From the NCBI GenBank assembly GCA_030036985.1, contig JASHSD010000232.1, positions 1 to 6,874 on the forward strand: a stretch of 6,874 bases of DNA, written 5' to 3'. Below the pieces are notes generated by a model, which worked only from the letters and a program-made list of their open reading frames with translations, did no database searches and had not been told where the DNA came from. A program made the translations under genes and the position numbers. This document shows positions 1 to 5,676 of the stretch, one piece after another. Source of the DNA: Bryobacteraceae bacterium (GTDB taxonomy: Bacteria > Acidobacteriota > Terriglobia > Bryobacterales > Bryobacteraceae). Each line of letters opens with the position of its first letter. Positions within the stretch are counted from its first letter, which is position 1.

Positions 1-804
1 ATCGTAGTCTTCGCCTTCATCTTCGGCGCGGCCTGCGCTGCCGCCGGAGCCAAAGCCAAACCCGTCGTCCAATTCTGCGAGTCGCTCGCCGAGGTGATGT
101 TCAAATTCACCGATTACGTGATGCTCTTCGCTCCCTTCGGCGTCTTCGGCGCCATGGCGGCGACGGTCGGCGAACGCGGCATCGGCGTTCTCAAAAACCT
201 CAGCAAACTGGTGCTCACGCTCTACGGCGCGGAGGTTTTCTTCGTCGTGGTGGTGCTCGGCACGGTCACCGCCATCCTCAAAATCCCCCTCCGCCGTTTC
301 ATCCGAGCCGCGCGCGAACCCTTCCTGCTCGCCTTCTCCACCGCATCCAGCGAATCGGCCCTCCCGGTCGCCCTCGAAAACATGGAGCAGTTCGGCGTCC
401 CCAAGCACATCGTGGCCTTCGTCCTGCCCACCGGCTACAGCTTCAATCTGGATGGCTCGACACTTTACCTCGCGCTCGCGTCCATGTTCGTGGCCCAAGC
501 CGCCGGCGTACACGTCGCCTTCGGCACGCAGCTCGTCATGATGCTGACCCTCATGCTGACGAGCAAGGGCGTGGCGGGCGTGCCCAGAGCCTCACTCGTG
601 ATCCTCGCCGGCACGCTCACGACTTTCGGCCTGCCCGTCGAAGGCGTAGCCGTGCTCCTGGGCGTCGACACCCTTATGGATATGGCGCGAACCTCCGTGA
701 ACATCCTGGGGAACTGCCTCGCGACCGCCGTCGTCGCCCGCTGGGAAGGTGTTGACCTCCAGGCAATAGACCGCGCCGACGCAGTCACAACCGCCGCCGC
801 ATAA
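1..804 (+). CDS. Dicarboxylate/amino acid:cation symporter (DAACS family), C-terminal part, 5' truncated
   Basis: Inner-membrane secondary transporter of the GltP/DctA/GltPh family, importing acidic amino acids or C4-dicarboxylates with cations. The frame is open from base 1, so the 267 visible residues are roughly the C-terminal 60% of a protein usually about 400-450 residues long; the GTG/ATG at 94/97 are internal codons. Landmarks, numbered from base 1: the serine-rich hairpin-1 tip STASSESALP (about 113-122), the substrate/sodium motif NLDGS (149-153; NMDGT in GltPh), the hairpin-2 region around 185-215, and the last helix with D223, D227, R230, N234 and N238. These align without gaps to GltPh D390, D394, R397, N401 and D405. 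The arginine favours an acidic substrate. The last position is Asn where GltPh has the sodium-binding Asp; from memory, E. coli GltP and DctA also have Asn there, which hints at proton coupling (inference). Family confident, substrate not assignable. Confidence 0.93.
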   Translation: MVVFAFIFGAACAAAGAKAKPVVQFCESLAEVMFKFTDYVMLFAPFGVFGAMAATVGERGIGVLKNLSKLVLTLYGAEVFFVVVVLGTVTAILKIPLRRFIRAAREPFLLAFSTASSESALPVALENMEQFGVPKHIVAFVLPTGYSFNLDGSTLYLALASMFVAQAAGVHVAFGTQLVMMLTLMLTSKGVAGVPRASLVILAGTLTTFGLPVEGVAVLLGVDTLMDMARTSVNILGNCLATAVVARWEGVDLQAIDRADAVTTAAA

Positions 805-805
805 T

Positions 806-820
806 TTTGCGACGCGCAAA
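806..820 (+). terminator. Small hairpin just after the symporter stop codon (weak terminator candidate)
   Basis: TTTGCG (806-811) and CGCAAA (815-820) are perfect 6-bp inverted arms around a 3-base loop, beginning two bases after the stop codon. No run of T follows, so this is not a canonical intrinsic terminator. It may only stabilise the 3' end or be chance. The rest of the 805-909 spacer shows nothing else recognisable. Confidence 0.25.
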
Positions 821-909
821 CAACGTGCTGCCAACACATTCCGCGCAGCGACTAACCCGCATCGCCGCAACAGCATTCCGCCCCGCCTCTATCATGTGAC
901 CGAGATCCT

Positions 910-1704
910 ATGCCGGAAAAACCCTTCCGCCTCGGCCGCAAGCGTCCCATCGCGCGTTGTCCGCGTCTGAGCCTGCGCAATTACCTGACCCGTCGCACCC
1001 CGCCGCCGCCCGCGGCATGCGACTACACCAAGGCCGCGTCGACGGCCCTGGCCAACATCTACGGCAACGACACGCTCGGCGACTGCGTAATCGCCGGCAT
1101 CGCCCACCTCGTCGGCGTCCTCACCGCCAACGCGGGCGACCAGTTCGTTTTTTCGAATGACCAAATCGTCGCTCTCTACAGCGCCATCGGAGGCTACGTC
1201 CCCGGCGACTCCAGCACGGATAACGGCTGCGACGAACAAACCGCGCTCAACTATTGGGAGAATCACGGCGCCCCCGCCGGCAGCACGCACAAGATCGCGG
1301 GCTGGCTCGCCGTCGACGCCACCGACCTCACCGAGGTCCGCACCGCACTCTGGCTCTTCGAAAACCTGGTCTTCGGCATTGAACTGCCCGATGCCTGGAT
1401 CAACCCCATGCCATCCGCGCCCGGCTTCACCTGGGACGCGGCCGGCGATCCCGACCCCAACAACGGGCACTGTGTCGTGGGCGTCGGCTACAACGCCGAC
1501 GGAGTTGTCATCGACTCCTGGGGCATGACGGGCCTGGTGACGAACGCCGCCGTATCGCAATACGCGGGCAAAGCCGCGGGCGGAGAACTCTACACGGTAG
1601 TGAGTCAGGACGGCCTGAACAAAGCCACGAAGAAAGCCCCCGCCGGCTTCGACTGGAGCCAGTTGATCGCCGACTTCGACTCCATGGGCGGCCACCTCTC
1701 CTGA
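910..1704 (+). CDS. Papain-like cysteine protease fold protein (C1-type Cys/His motifs, Asp for Asn), function unknown
   Basis: 264 residues with no signal peptide or membrane segment visible, so probably cytoplasmic. Three blocks in papain order support the call: NDTLGDCVIAG (53-63) with candidate nucleophile C59; NGHCVVGVGY (185-194) with candidate base H187, very like the GHAVxxVGY block of papain enzymes; and IDSWG (201-205), matching the papain NSWG block but with D202 in place of Asn. The N-terminus is basic (RLGRKRP, 7-13), followed by TRRTPPPP (28-34). There is no obvious propeptide; the C59-H187 spacing of 128 is close to papain's. The ATG at 910 has only a weak GAG upstream (902-904). 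It is separated from the symporter by 105 bases and is convergent with the next gene, so it is probably transcribed alone. It could be a peptidase, a transglutaminase-like or acyl-transfer enzyme of the same fold, or an inactive relative. The fold is an inference from motifs; substrate unknown. Confidence 0.75.
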   Translation: MPEKPFRLGRKRPIARCPRLSLRNYLTRRTPPPPAACDYTKAASTALANIYGNDTLGDCVIAGIAHLVGVLTANAGDQFVFSNDQIVALYSAIGGYVPGDSSTDNGCDEQTALNYWENHGAPAGSTHKIAGWLAVDATDLTEVRTALWLFENLVFGIELPDAWINPMPSAPGFTWDAAGDPDPNNGHCVVGVGYNADGVVIDSWGMTGLVTNAAVSQYAGKAAGGELYTVVSQDGLNKATKKAPAGFDWSQLIADFDSMGGHLS

Positions 1705-1723
1705 CCGAAACGCCTGATCGGAC

Positions 1724-1741
1724 ACGCGACTTTAGTCGCGT
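1724..1741. terminator. Perfect 7-bp palindrome with 4-base loop between convergent genes; bidirectional terminator or small repeat
   Basis: ACGCGAC (1724-1730), loop TTTA, GTCGCGT (1735-1741). After one mismatch, two more pairs extend the stem (1721-1722 with 1743-1744). It lies in the 43-base gap between the stop codons of the papain-like gene (1704) and the FAD oxidoreductase (1748), where a hairpin could end transcription from both sides. No T-run follows on the plus strand; on the minus strand too the bases after the stem are mixed. Terminator function is therefore inferred from position and symmetry only. Confidence 0.5.
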
Positions 1742-1747
1742 CTCAGC

Positions 1748-3079
1748 TTAAAACAAATTGCCTGGACCCAGCAGCCAAAGCGGGTCCAGGCGCCGCTTGA
1801 CGTCTTTCATCTTTTCAATCTCAGCGGGCGAATACTGAATCTGCAACAGGTGCTTCTTGCGTTTCCCCAACCCATGTTCCGCCGAAACGGTCCCGCCGAG
1901 CGCAAAAGCCTGCCGCGCAAAATAAGTCATCAACTCACCTCCCCGCCGCCATTCCGCATCGTTCGCCGGCAGCACATTCACATGCAGATGCGCATCGCCG
2001 ATATGCCCGAAAATCACATGCTGCCCCGGAAACTCCGGCTCCAGAGTCTCCCGATAAATCGAAAGCATCTCCCGATTGCGTGCAACAGGCACAGCGAAAT
2101 CCGAACCCATTTTCGTCAGCCCGCGCCGCCGCACCAGATCGTTCACCGCCTCCGGCAGCGCATGCCGAAAATGCCGGAACCGCTCCCGATCGGAAGCGCC
2201 CGCCGCAAACCAGGACTCTTCCATACCCGAAAAATCGTCCATCCAGTCGTCGTTCTCGCTCTCAACGAGGACGCATGCGCGAGCCGCCGCCGGCAACTCG
2301 GGAAATCGCGGACGCAACAAATCGAGCGACCCCGCATCCAGGTATTCCAGCATCCGCAGTCCATTCACCGGACGCCACCGATCCACGCTGTCAAGCGCGC
2401 CCTCGTCCGATTCGAAAAACAGCACGCCCGTAAACAACTCCTCGAGCATCGGCAGCAGCGCCAGCTCCGCTTCGGTCACCACCCCCAGCGTCCCCTCCGA
2501 CCCAATGAACAAATCCACATAATCGATATCCGGCCGCAGATAATACCCGGCCGTATTCTTGGTCGTAGCGGGCGCGGGCAGCACGGGCACATCGAACGGA
2601 GGCTTATCGCCACGCCGCAGTTCCAGCAGCGATCCATCCATCAGCACCACCCGGAGCGCCCGCACATGCCGCCGCGTGGCGCCATAACGAAAACTGCGCG
2701 ATCCGCTCGCATTGGTCGCAATCGTCCCGCCGATCGAGGCGCCATTTTCCGTCGGATCCGGCGCATAGAACTGCCGCGGACCCGCCGCCACCTGCAACTC
2801 CCGCAACAGCACGCCTGGCCCGCAGATCGCCCATCCCTCGTGGATTTCCATCCGCCGCAGCCGTTCCAGCGACAGTATCCAGCCCCCATGAGGCACACGT
2901 CCGCCGGTCACGCCGGTACCCGCGCCCGAAAGCGTCACCGGGGTTCGCGCAGCCGAAGCCTCGCGCAAAACAGCGCACACCTCCGCCTCCGATTCCGGAA
3001 CGAAAACGCGTTCCGTCTCGCCCCGATAACCGGAGGCATCAATCAAATACGGCGAATCGGCCTGTAATGAACTGGTCAA
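1748..3079 (-). CDS. FAD-binding oxidoreductase, GlcD/Dld family (2-hydroxyacid dehydrogenase type)
   Basis: 443-residue flavoprotein of the family holding D-lactate dehydrogenase, glycolate oxidase subunit GlcD and D-2-hydroxyglutarate dehydrogenase; these oxidise a 2-hydroxyacid to the 2-oxoacid through FAD. The N-terminal PCMH-type FAD domain shows SGAGTGVTGG (51-60), DPTENGASIGGTIATNASG (108-126), KNTAGY (174-179) and IGSEGTLGVVTEAEL (192-206). The C-terminal FAD-oxidase domain shows LTKMGSDFAVP (321-331), GHIGDAHLHVN (358-368, with metal/substrate histidines H359, H364 and H366), SAEHGLGK (399-406) and the family's usual ending LDPLWLLGPGNLF (431-443). No C-terminal iron-sulfur cysteine motifs follow, so electrons must go to a separate acceptor. 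The start is TTG at 3079: an in-frame stop at 3101-3103 precedes it and there is no in-frame ATG between them. No strong Shine-Dalgarno is seen, so the exact start is uncertain. Divergent from the SnoaL-like gene. Exact substrate not determinable. Confidence 0.93.
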   Translation of the reverse strand: MTSSLQADSPYLIDASGYRGETERVFVPESEAEVCAVLREASAARTPVTLSGAGTGVTGGRVPHGGWILSLERLRRMEIHEGWAICGPGVLLRELQVAAGPRQFYAPDPTENGASIGGTIATNASGSRSFRYGATRRHVRALRVVLMDGSLLELRRGDKPPFDVPVLPAPATTKNTAGYYLRPDIDYVDLFIGSEGTLGVVTEAELALLPMLEELFTGVLFFESDEGALDSVDRWRPVNGLRMLEYLDAGSLDLLRPRFPELPAAARACVLVESENDDWMDDFSGMEESWFAAGASDRERFRHFRHALPEAVNDLVRRRGLTKMGSDFAVPVARNREMLSIYRETLEPEFPGQHVIFGHIGDAHLHVNVLPANDAEWRRGGELMTYFARQAFALGGTVSAEHGLGKRKKHLLQIQYSPAEIEKMKDVKRRLDPLWLLGPGNLF

Positions 3080-3119
3080 ACATCTACTGTATGAAACGAA
3101 TCATGTATGCTGGTGCCTC

Positions 3120-3123
3120 GGAG
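3120..3123 (+). promoter_or_regulatory. Ribosome binding site GGAG that fixes the SnoaL-like gene start at 3131
   Basis: GGAG lies 7 bases before the ATG at 3131. The in-frame upstream ATG at 3107 has no comparable site and would add eight residues in front of a clean signal peptide. The site therefore decides the start. Confidence 0.7.
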
Positions 3124-3130
3124 AATATTA

Positions 3131-3622
3131 ATGACCCTGTTCACTCACGCCCTCGCGCTCGCCATTCTCAGCGCGCCCCTGTTCGCCGCCTTGCCAGTGG
3201 TTCCGACGAAAGACCAGGCCGCCCTGCTGAAAAGCCACGACCCGAAGCTCGCCGCGAACAAGAAGCTCGTCTACGATTTCTACCGCATCGTCCTGCGCGG
3301 ACTCCGCCTCGACCAGGCCGACAAATACATGCGCGAGGACTATATCCAGCACAACCCGAACGCCGAAACCGGTCTGGCCGGCTTCAAGGCCTACTTCGTG
3401 AAGCTGGGTGGACCCAAGCCGGTTCTCGACACCCTGCCGGATCTGGTCGCCATACAGGCCGAGGGCGATTACGTGACGCTCTCGCTCGTGCGCGAATACG
3501 ACGACCCCACGCACCCCGGCCACAAGTACACCTCAACCTGGTTCGACATGTTCCGCATTCAGGACGGCAAAATCGCCGAGCACTGGGACAACGCCACCAA
3601 GCCCATCCCAATTTCAAAATAA
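3131..3622 (+). CDS. Exported SnoaL-like / NTF2-fold protein
   Basis: 163 residues. The first 19-20 form a Sec-type signal peptide: hydrophobic stretch FTHALALAILSAPLFAA with probable cleavage after A19 or A20, so the mature protein is probably periplasmic. The remaining 143 residues fit the SnoaL-like cone fold: a first helix NKKLVYDFYRIVL (43-55), the strand/turn motif MREDYIQHNP (67-76) typical of bacterial SnoaL-like proteins, a central strand YVTLSLVREY (114-123), and the closing pair WFDMFRIQDGKIAEHWDN (137-154). Related sequences are often annotated as predicted aldol-condensation or ester-cyclase-like enzymes, but the fold serves many roles and no catalytic activity can be read off. 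The neighbours are a divergent FAD oxidoreductase (51-base spacer) and a convergent amidohydrolase; neither defines a function. Confidence 0.85.
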   Translation: MTLFTHALALAILSAPLFAALPVVPTKDQAALLKSHDPKLAANKKLVYDFYRIVLRGLRLDQADKYMREDYIQHNPNAETGLAGFKAYFVKLGGPKPVLDTLPDLVAIQAEGDYVTLSLVREYDDPTHPGHKYTSTWFDMFRIQDGKIAEHWDNATKPIPISK

Positions 3623-3671
3623 GCCGCAAATAAGGGCTCATCACGAATTAACTATCACAGGCGGCGCAGAA

Positions 3672-3728
3672 CGCTCCCTCGCGGTCGCGGCTCGGTACCG
3701 GTTTCTGAGCCACGACCGCAAGGGAGTG
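3672..3728. repeat. Imperfect 22-bp inverted repeat (REP-like palindrome) between convergent genes
   Basis: Left arm 3672-3693 (CGCTCCCTCGCGG...CTC) and right arm 3707-3728 (GAGCCACGACCGC...GTG) are reverse complements at 19 of 22 positions, around a 13-base loop that contains GGTACC. All three differences are transitions. On the minus-strand RNA two of them become G-U pairs, leaving one mismatch. It sits in the 140-base gap (3623-3762) between the ends of the SnoaL-like and amidohydrolase genes, so it could act as a bidirectional terminator or RNA-stabilising element. A near-identical copy of one arm occurs at 5047-5073, which points to a dispersed family rather than a private terminator. 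No open reading frame with coding character lies in this gap. Confidence 0.75.
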
Positions 3729-3762
3729 GTTGGCACACTTATTCGTGACAGGCACAAGCGGG

Positions 3763-4944
3763 CTACGCGTGGGTTGCGACTCGCTTGCCTCCAAGCACAG
3801 TCGCCCAGGGGAACAATCGCTGCGGTCCCATCCGCTTGTTCCCGTAGTTGTCCACGAATTCGAAGCTCCCTTGGCGCAGATCGAGCACCGCAATATCGGC
3901 CGGCGCGCCCGGTTTGAGCGTGCCGCGATCGCGAAACACGGGAAACAAACGCGACGGGTTGACTGTCGACCACGCAATCACTTCATCGACGGACCTCCCC
4001 AGCATCAGGAACTTCGACATCACGTTGGGGAAATTGATGATCTGCTCAGTGCGGCCTTCCGGTGTCCAATCGGTCGAGAGCGTGTCGGGCAGGAACCCGG
4101 CCTTCAGGATGCTGTCGGCCATGTCCCACCGCAAATGCCGAGTCCGTCCGTTGCCGAGATCGAACCGGACGCCGCGCTGGCGCGCCGCGATCACATCCGG
4201 CAGAATCCTCCCGTGATCGTCGATGATGCTGTTCGGCGGCGGCGCGAACATATGCGTCACGATGTCCCCGGATTTGAGCAGCGCCAGCAGTTTCGGCAGC
4301 GGCGACACTGTCTGTCCCATGTGGATCATCACCGGCAACCGATGCGCCGACGCCGCTTCCTGCGCCCGCCGCAGCACTTCGAAGTCGTTCTTGCCGGCAA
4401 CATCCTGCGACAGCCGCGCCTTCACCCCGACAACCATGTCGCGGTTGCGCTCGATTCCCGCCTTCGCGAGGGCGACATCGGCCCGCTTCAGATCCATCGT
4501 GTCGCCCTCGGCGATAATGCCGGCGCGCCCGATGTTGATCAGCACGCGGAACGGCTGCGGCGCCGCCTTCGCAACCGCGACGGCATCGTCGATATGATCC
4601 GCGCCCTGCGATCCCGCATCGATCAGGCCAGTGACGCCGTCCGCAAGGCACAGCACCGCACCGTCCTTGCTCCGCGTCGCGTGGGTATGGATATCGATCA
4701 ACCCGGGCACGACCAATTTGCCGGTCGCATCGATCGTTTCCGAAGCCTCGCCCTTAATCCCGGCTTCGACGGCCACGATACGGCCCCGCGCGATCGCCAC
4801 ATCGCGCATGCCGTCCAGTTTGCGCAAAGGATCGATGGCGCGCCCGCCTTTAACGATCAGGTCATACTTCGCGGTGCCGGCGGCAAGCAGTTGCGGAACG
4901 CGGACGCAAGCCGCGGCGATCGAAACAAATTGGTGACGATTCAT
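3763..4944 (-). CDS. Amidohydrolase/deacetylase family metallohydrolase
   Basis: 393 residues, an amidohydrolase-superfamily TIM-barrel hydrolase with the usual flanking beta-sandwich pieces, close to dihydroorotase-like and 'amidohydrolase/deacetylase' proteins. Visible metal-site residues: the HxH pair in GLIDIHTH (H86, H88), K175 in VGVKARLS (candidate carboxylated bridging lysine), H208 in MIHMGQT, H231 in DIVTHMF and D292 in LSTDWT (candidate catalytic Asp). The N-terminal YDLIVKGGRAIDP (27-39) and the C-terminal GTLKPGAPADIAVLDL (341-356) are the family's sandwich signatures. The first ~25 residues (NRHQFVSIAAACVRVPQLLAAG) are signal-like with one arginine only, so export is possible but not a clear Tat signal. 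ATG at 4944 is preferred because GGA lies four bases upstream; a TTG at 4953 would add three residues with no ribosome site. Substrate (cyclic amide, N-acyl amino acid or other) unknown. Divergent from the GMC operon. Confidence 0.9.
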   Translation of the reverse strand: MNRHQFVSIAAACVRVPQLLAAGTAKYDLIVKGGRAIDPLRKLDGMRDVAIARGRIVAVEAGIKGEASETIDATGKLVVPGLIDIHTHATRSKDGAVLCLADGVTGLIDAGSQGADHIDDAVAVAKAAPQPFRVLINIGRAGIIAEGDTMDLKRADVALAKAGIERNRDMVVGVKARLSQDVAGKNDFEVLRRAQEAASAHRLPVMIHMGQTVSPLPKLLALLKSGDIVTHMFAPPPNSIIDDHGRILPDVIAARQRGVRFDLGNGRTRHLRWDMADSILKAGFLPDTLSTDWTPEGRTEQIINFPNVMSKFLMLGRSVDEVIAWSTVNPSRLFPVFRDRGTLKPGAPADIAVLDLRQGSFEFVDNYGNKRMGPQRLFPWATVLGGKRVATHA

Positions 4945-4966
4945 AGATTCCAAGTATCTATCAAAA

Positions 4967-5049
4967 ACCGAAACCCGTTACGACCGAAAGCCTATACCGA
5001 CAAACCCAAACCCGTACCGCGCGAAACCCCTACCGACCGAAAACCCGTA
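4967..5049. repeat. Degenerate tandem array of about five ~16-bp units in a divergent intergenic spacer
   Basis: Units can be aligned at about 4967-4980, 4981-4996, 4997-5016, 5017-5032 and 5033-5049, with lengths 14-20 and an approximate consensus CCGACCGAAACCCGTA. The best-preserved core is GAAACCCGTA. The array lies between the divergent starts of the amidohydrolase (4944) and the Gluconate_2-dh3 gene (5095), and runs directly into the dispersed repeat copy at 5047-5073. It could be decayed tandem duplication attached to that repeat, or a set of binding sites; the variable spacing argues somewhat against a strict operator array. No protein is encoded here that I can support. Confidence 0.55.
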
Positions 5050-5073
5050 CCGAGCCGCGACCGCAGGGGAGCG
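5047..5073 (+). repeat. Second copy of the dispersed repeat arm
   Basis: This 27-base stretch (GTACCGAGCCGCGACCGC followed by AGGGGAGCG) matches the reverse complement of 3672-3698 at 25 of 27 positions; the only differences are an adjacent AG/GA pair. Its 22-base core differs from the other arm (3707-3728) at three positions. Unlike that copy it is a single arm with no inverted partner nearby. It ends 21 bases before the start codon at 5095, so it lies in the probable 5' leader or promoter of the GMC operon. Confidence 0.7.
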
Positions 5074-5094
5074 ATCTTGATAGGATCTTGAAAC

Positions 5095-5676
5095 ATGCCT
5101 GACGAGAAAGATCAATTCCAAATCACGCGGCGCACGGTCATCGCGTCGGCGACCTTCGTTCCTCTGGCCGCGCTGACCGCAGCCGCGCAGACGCCGCAAA
5201 CGGCTCTCTCGCCCGCACAACTCAAAACCCTCGAAGCCTTCGTCGACCGCATTGTTCCCAAAGACGAACTCGGTCCCGGCGCGGTGGGATGCGGCGCCGC
5301 AACCTATATCGATCGCGCCCTCGCCGGAGCCTTAGCCGCCGAAAAAACCGCATTCCTCGATGGCCTCGCAGGCGTCGACGCGCTGGCCCGCTCGACCCAC
5401 AACGCCGCCTTTGCCGATCTCACCCCCGAACAGCGCGACGCTCTGCTTACCAGCATGGAAAACGGCGCAGCGCGCCAATTCTTCGCCCGCGTCCGCCGCC
5501 TGACCCTCGAAGGCATGTTCAGCGATCCGTATTACGGCGGCAACAAAAACTTCGCCGGCTGGGATCTCATTCGTTACCCCGGTCCCCGTCTCGCGGTCTC
5601 TCCCGAAGAACAAAAGATGGGCACGCCGCCCAGGCCCTACCGCCGATCCGCCTACGGGACGAACAATGGCCATTAA
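5095..5676 (+). CDS. Gluconate 2-dehydrogenase subunit 3 family protein, Tat-exported small subunit of GMC oxidoreductase
   Basis: 193 residues; the small (gamma-type) subunit found next to periplasmic GMC flavoprotein dehydrogenases such as gluconate 2-dehydrogenase and FAD glucose dehydrogenase, where it carries the export signal and helps the large subunit fold and leave the cell. The N-terminus has a twin-arginine signal, TRRTVIAS (11-18), then the hydrophobic run FVPLAALTAAA and a likely cleavage near AAAQ (29-32). The body matches the Gluconate_2-dh3 family: LKTLEAFVDRIVPKDELGPG (43-62) in the first helix, the helical LTPEQRDALL (109-118), and the typical C-terminal EGMFSDPYYGGNKNFAGWD (139-157) followed by GWDLIRYPGP. 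Start ATG 5095 is preceded by AGGA at 5082-5085 (9-base spacing). The 3' end overlaps the GMC gene by 11 bases, so the two are co-transcribed and probably translationally coupled. Confidence 0.93.
   Translation: MPDEKDQFQITRRTVIASATFVPLAALTAAAQTPQTALSPAQLKTLEAFVDRIVPKDELGPGAVGCGAATYIDRALAGALAAEKTAFLDGLAGVDALARSTHNAAFADLTPEQRDALLTSMENGAARQFFARVRRLTLEGMFSDPYYGGNKNFAGWDLIRYPGPRLAVSPEEQKMGTPPRPYRRSAYGTNNGH

Noticed and set aside
892..1725. Long minus-strand reading frame opposite the papain-like gene (277 codons)
   Set aside because: Its translation is low-complexity, rich in Val, Gly, Ala and Asp, with no recognisable motif. The plus-strand frame carries coherent Cys/His motifs. It is a shadow from GC-rich codon use.
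1850..3067. Long plus-strand frame (405 codons) inside the FAD oxidoreductase
   Set aside because: Arg/His/Pro/Gln-rich translation without domains, lying entirely antisense to a gene with complete family signatures.
3107..3130. Upstream ATG at 3107 as start of the SnoaL-like gene
   Set aside because: ATG 3131 has GGAG at 7 bases and begins a clean signal peptide; the upstream start adds MLVPRRIL and has no ribosome site.
4945..4953. TTG at 4953 as start of the amidohydrolase
   Set aside because: Only three residues longer, a rarer start codon and no ribosome site, whereas ATG 4944 has GGA just upstream.
4967..5073. CRISPR array in the 4945-5094 spacer
   Set aside because: Units are about 16 bp, degenerate, nearly contiguous and lack unique spacers of uniform length; no cas gene is in the window.
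3730..5091. Long plus-strand frame (453 codons) antisense to the amidohydrolase
   Set aside because: Its translation is rich in Arg, His and Asp and has no fold signature. It also runs through the intergenic repeats at both ends, which a real gene would not be expected to do.
5073..5091. Direct repeat GATCTTGA at 5073-5080 and 5084-5091 as an operator
   Set aside because: An 8-base repeat spaced 11 bases apart lies just before the start codon, but one pair of such short words is weak evidence; likely a small local duplication.
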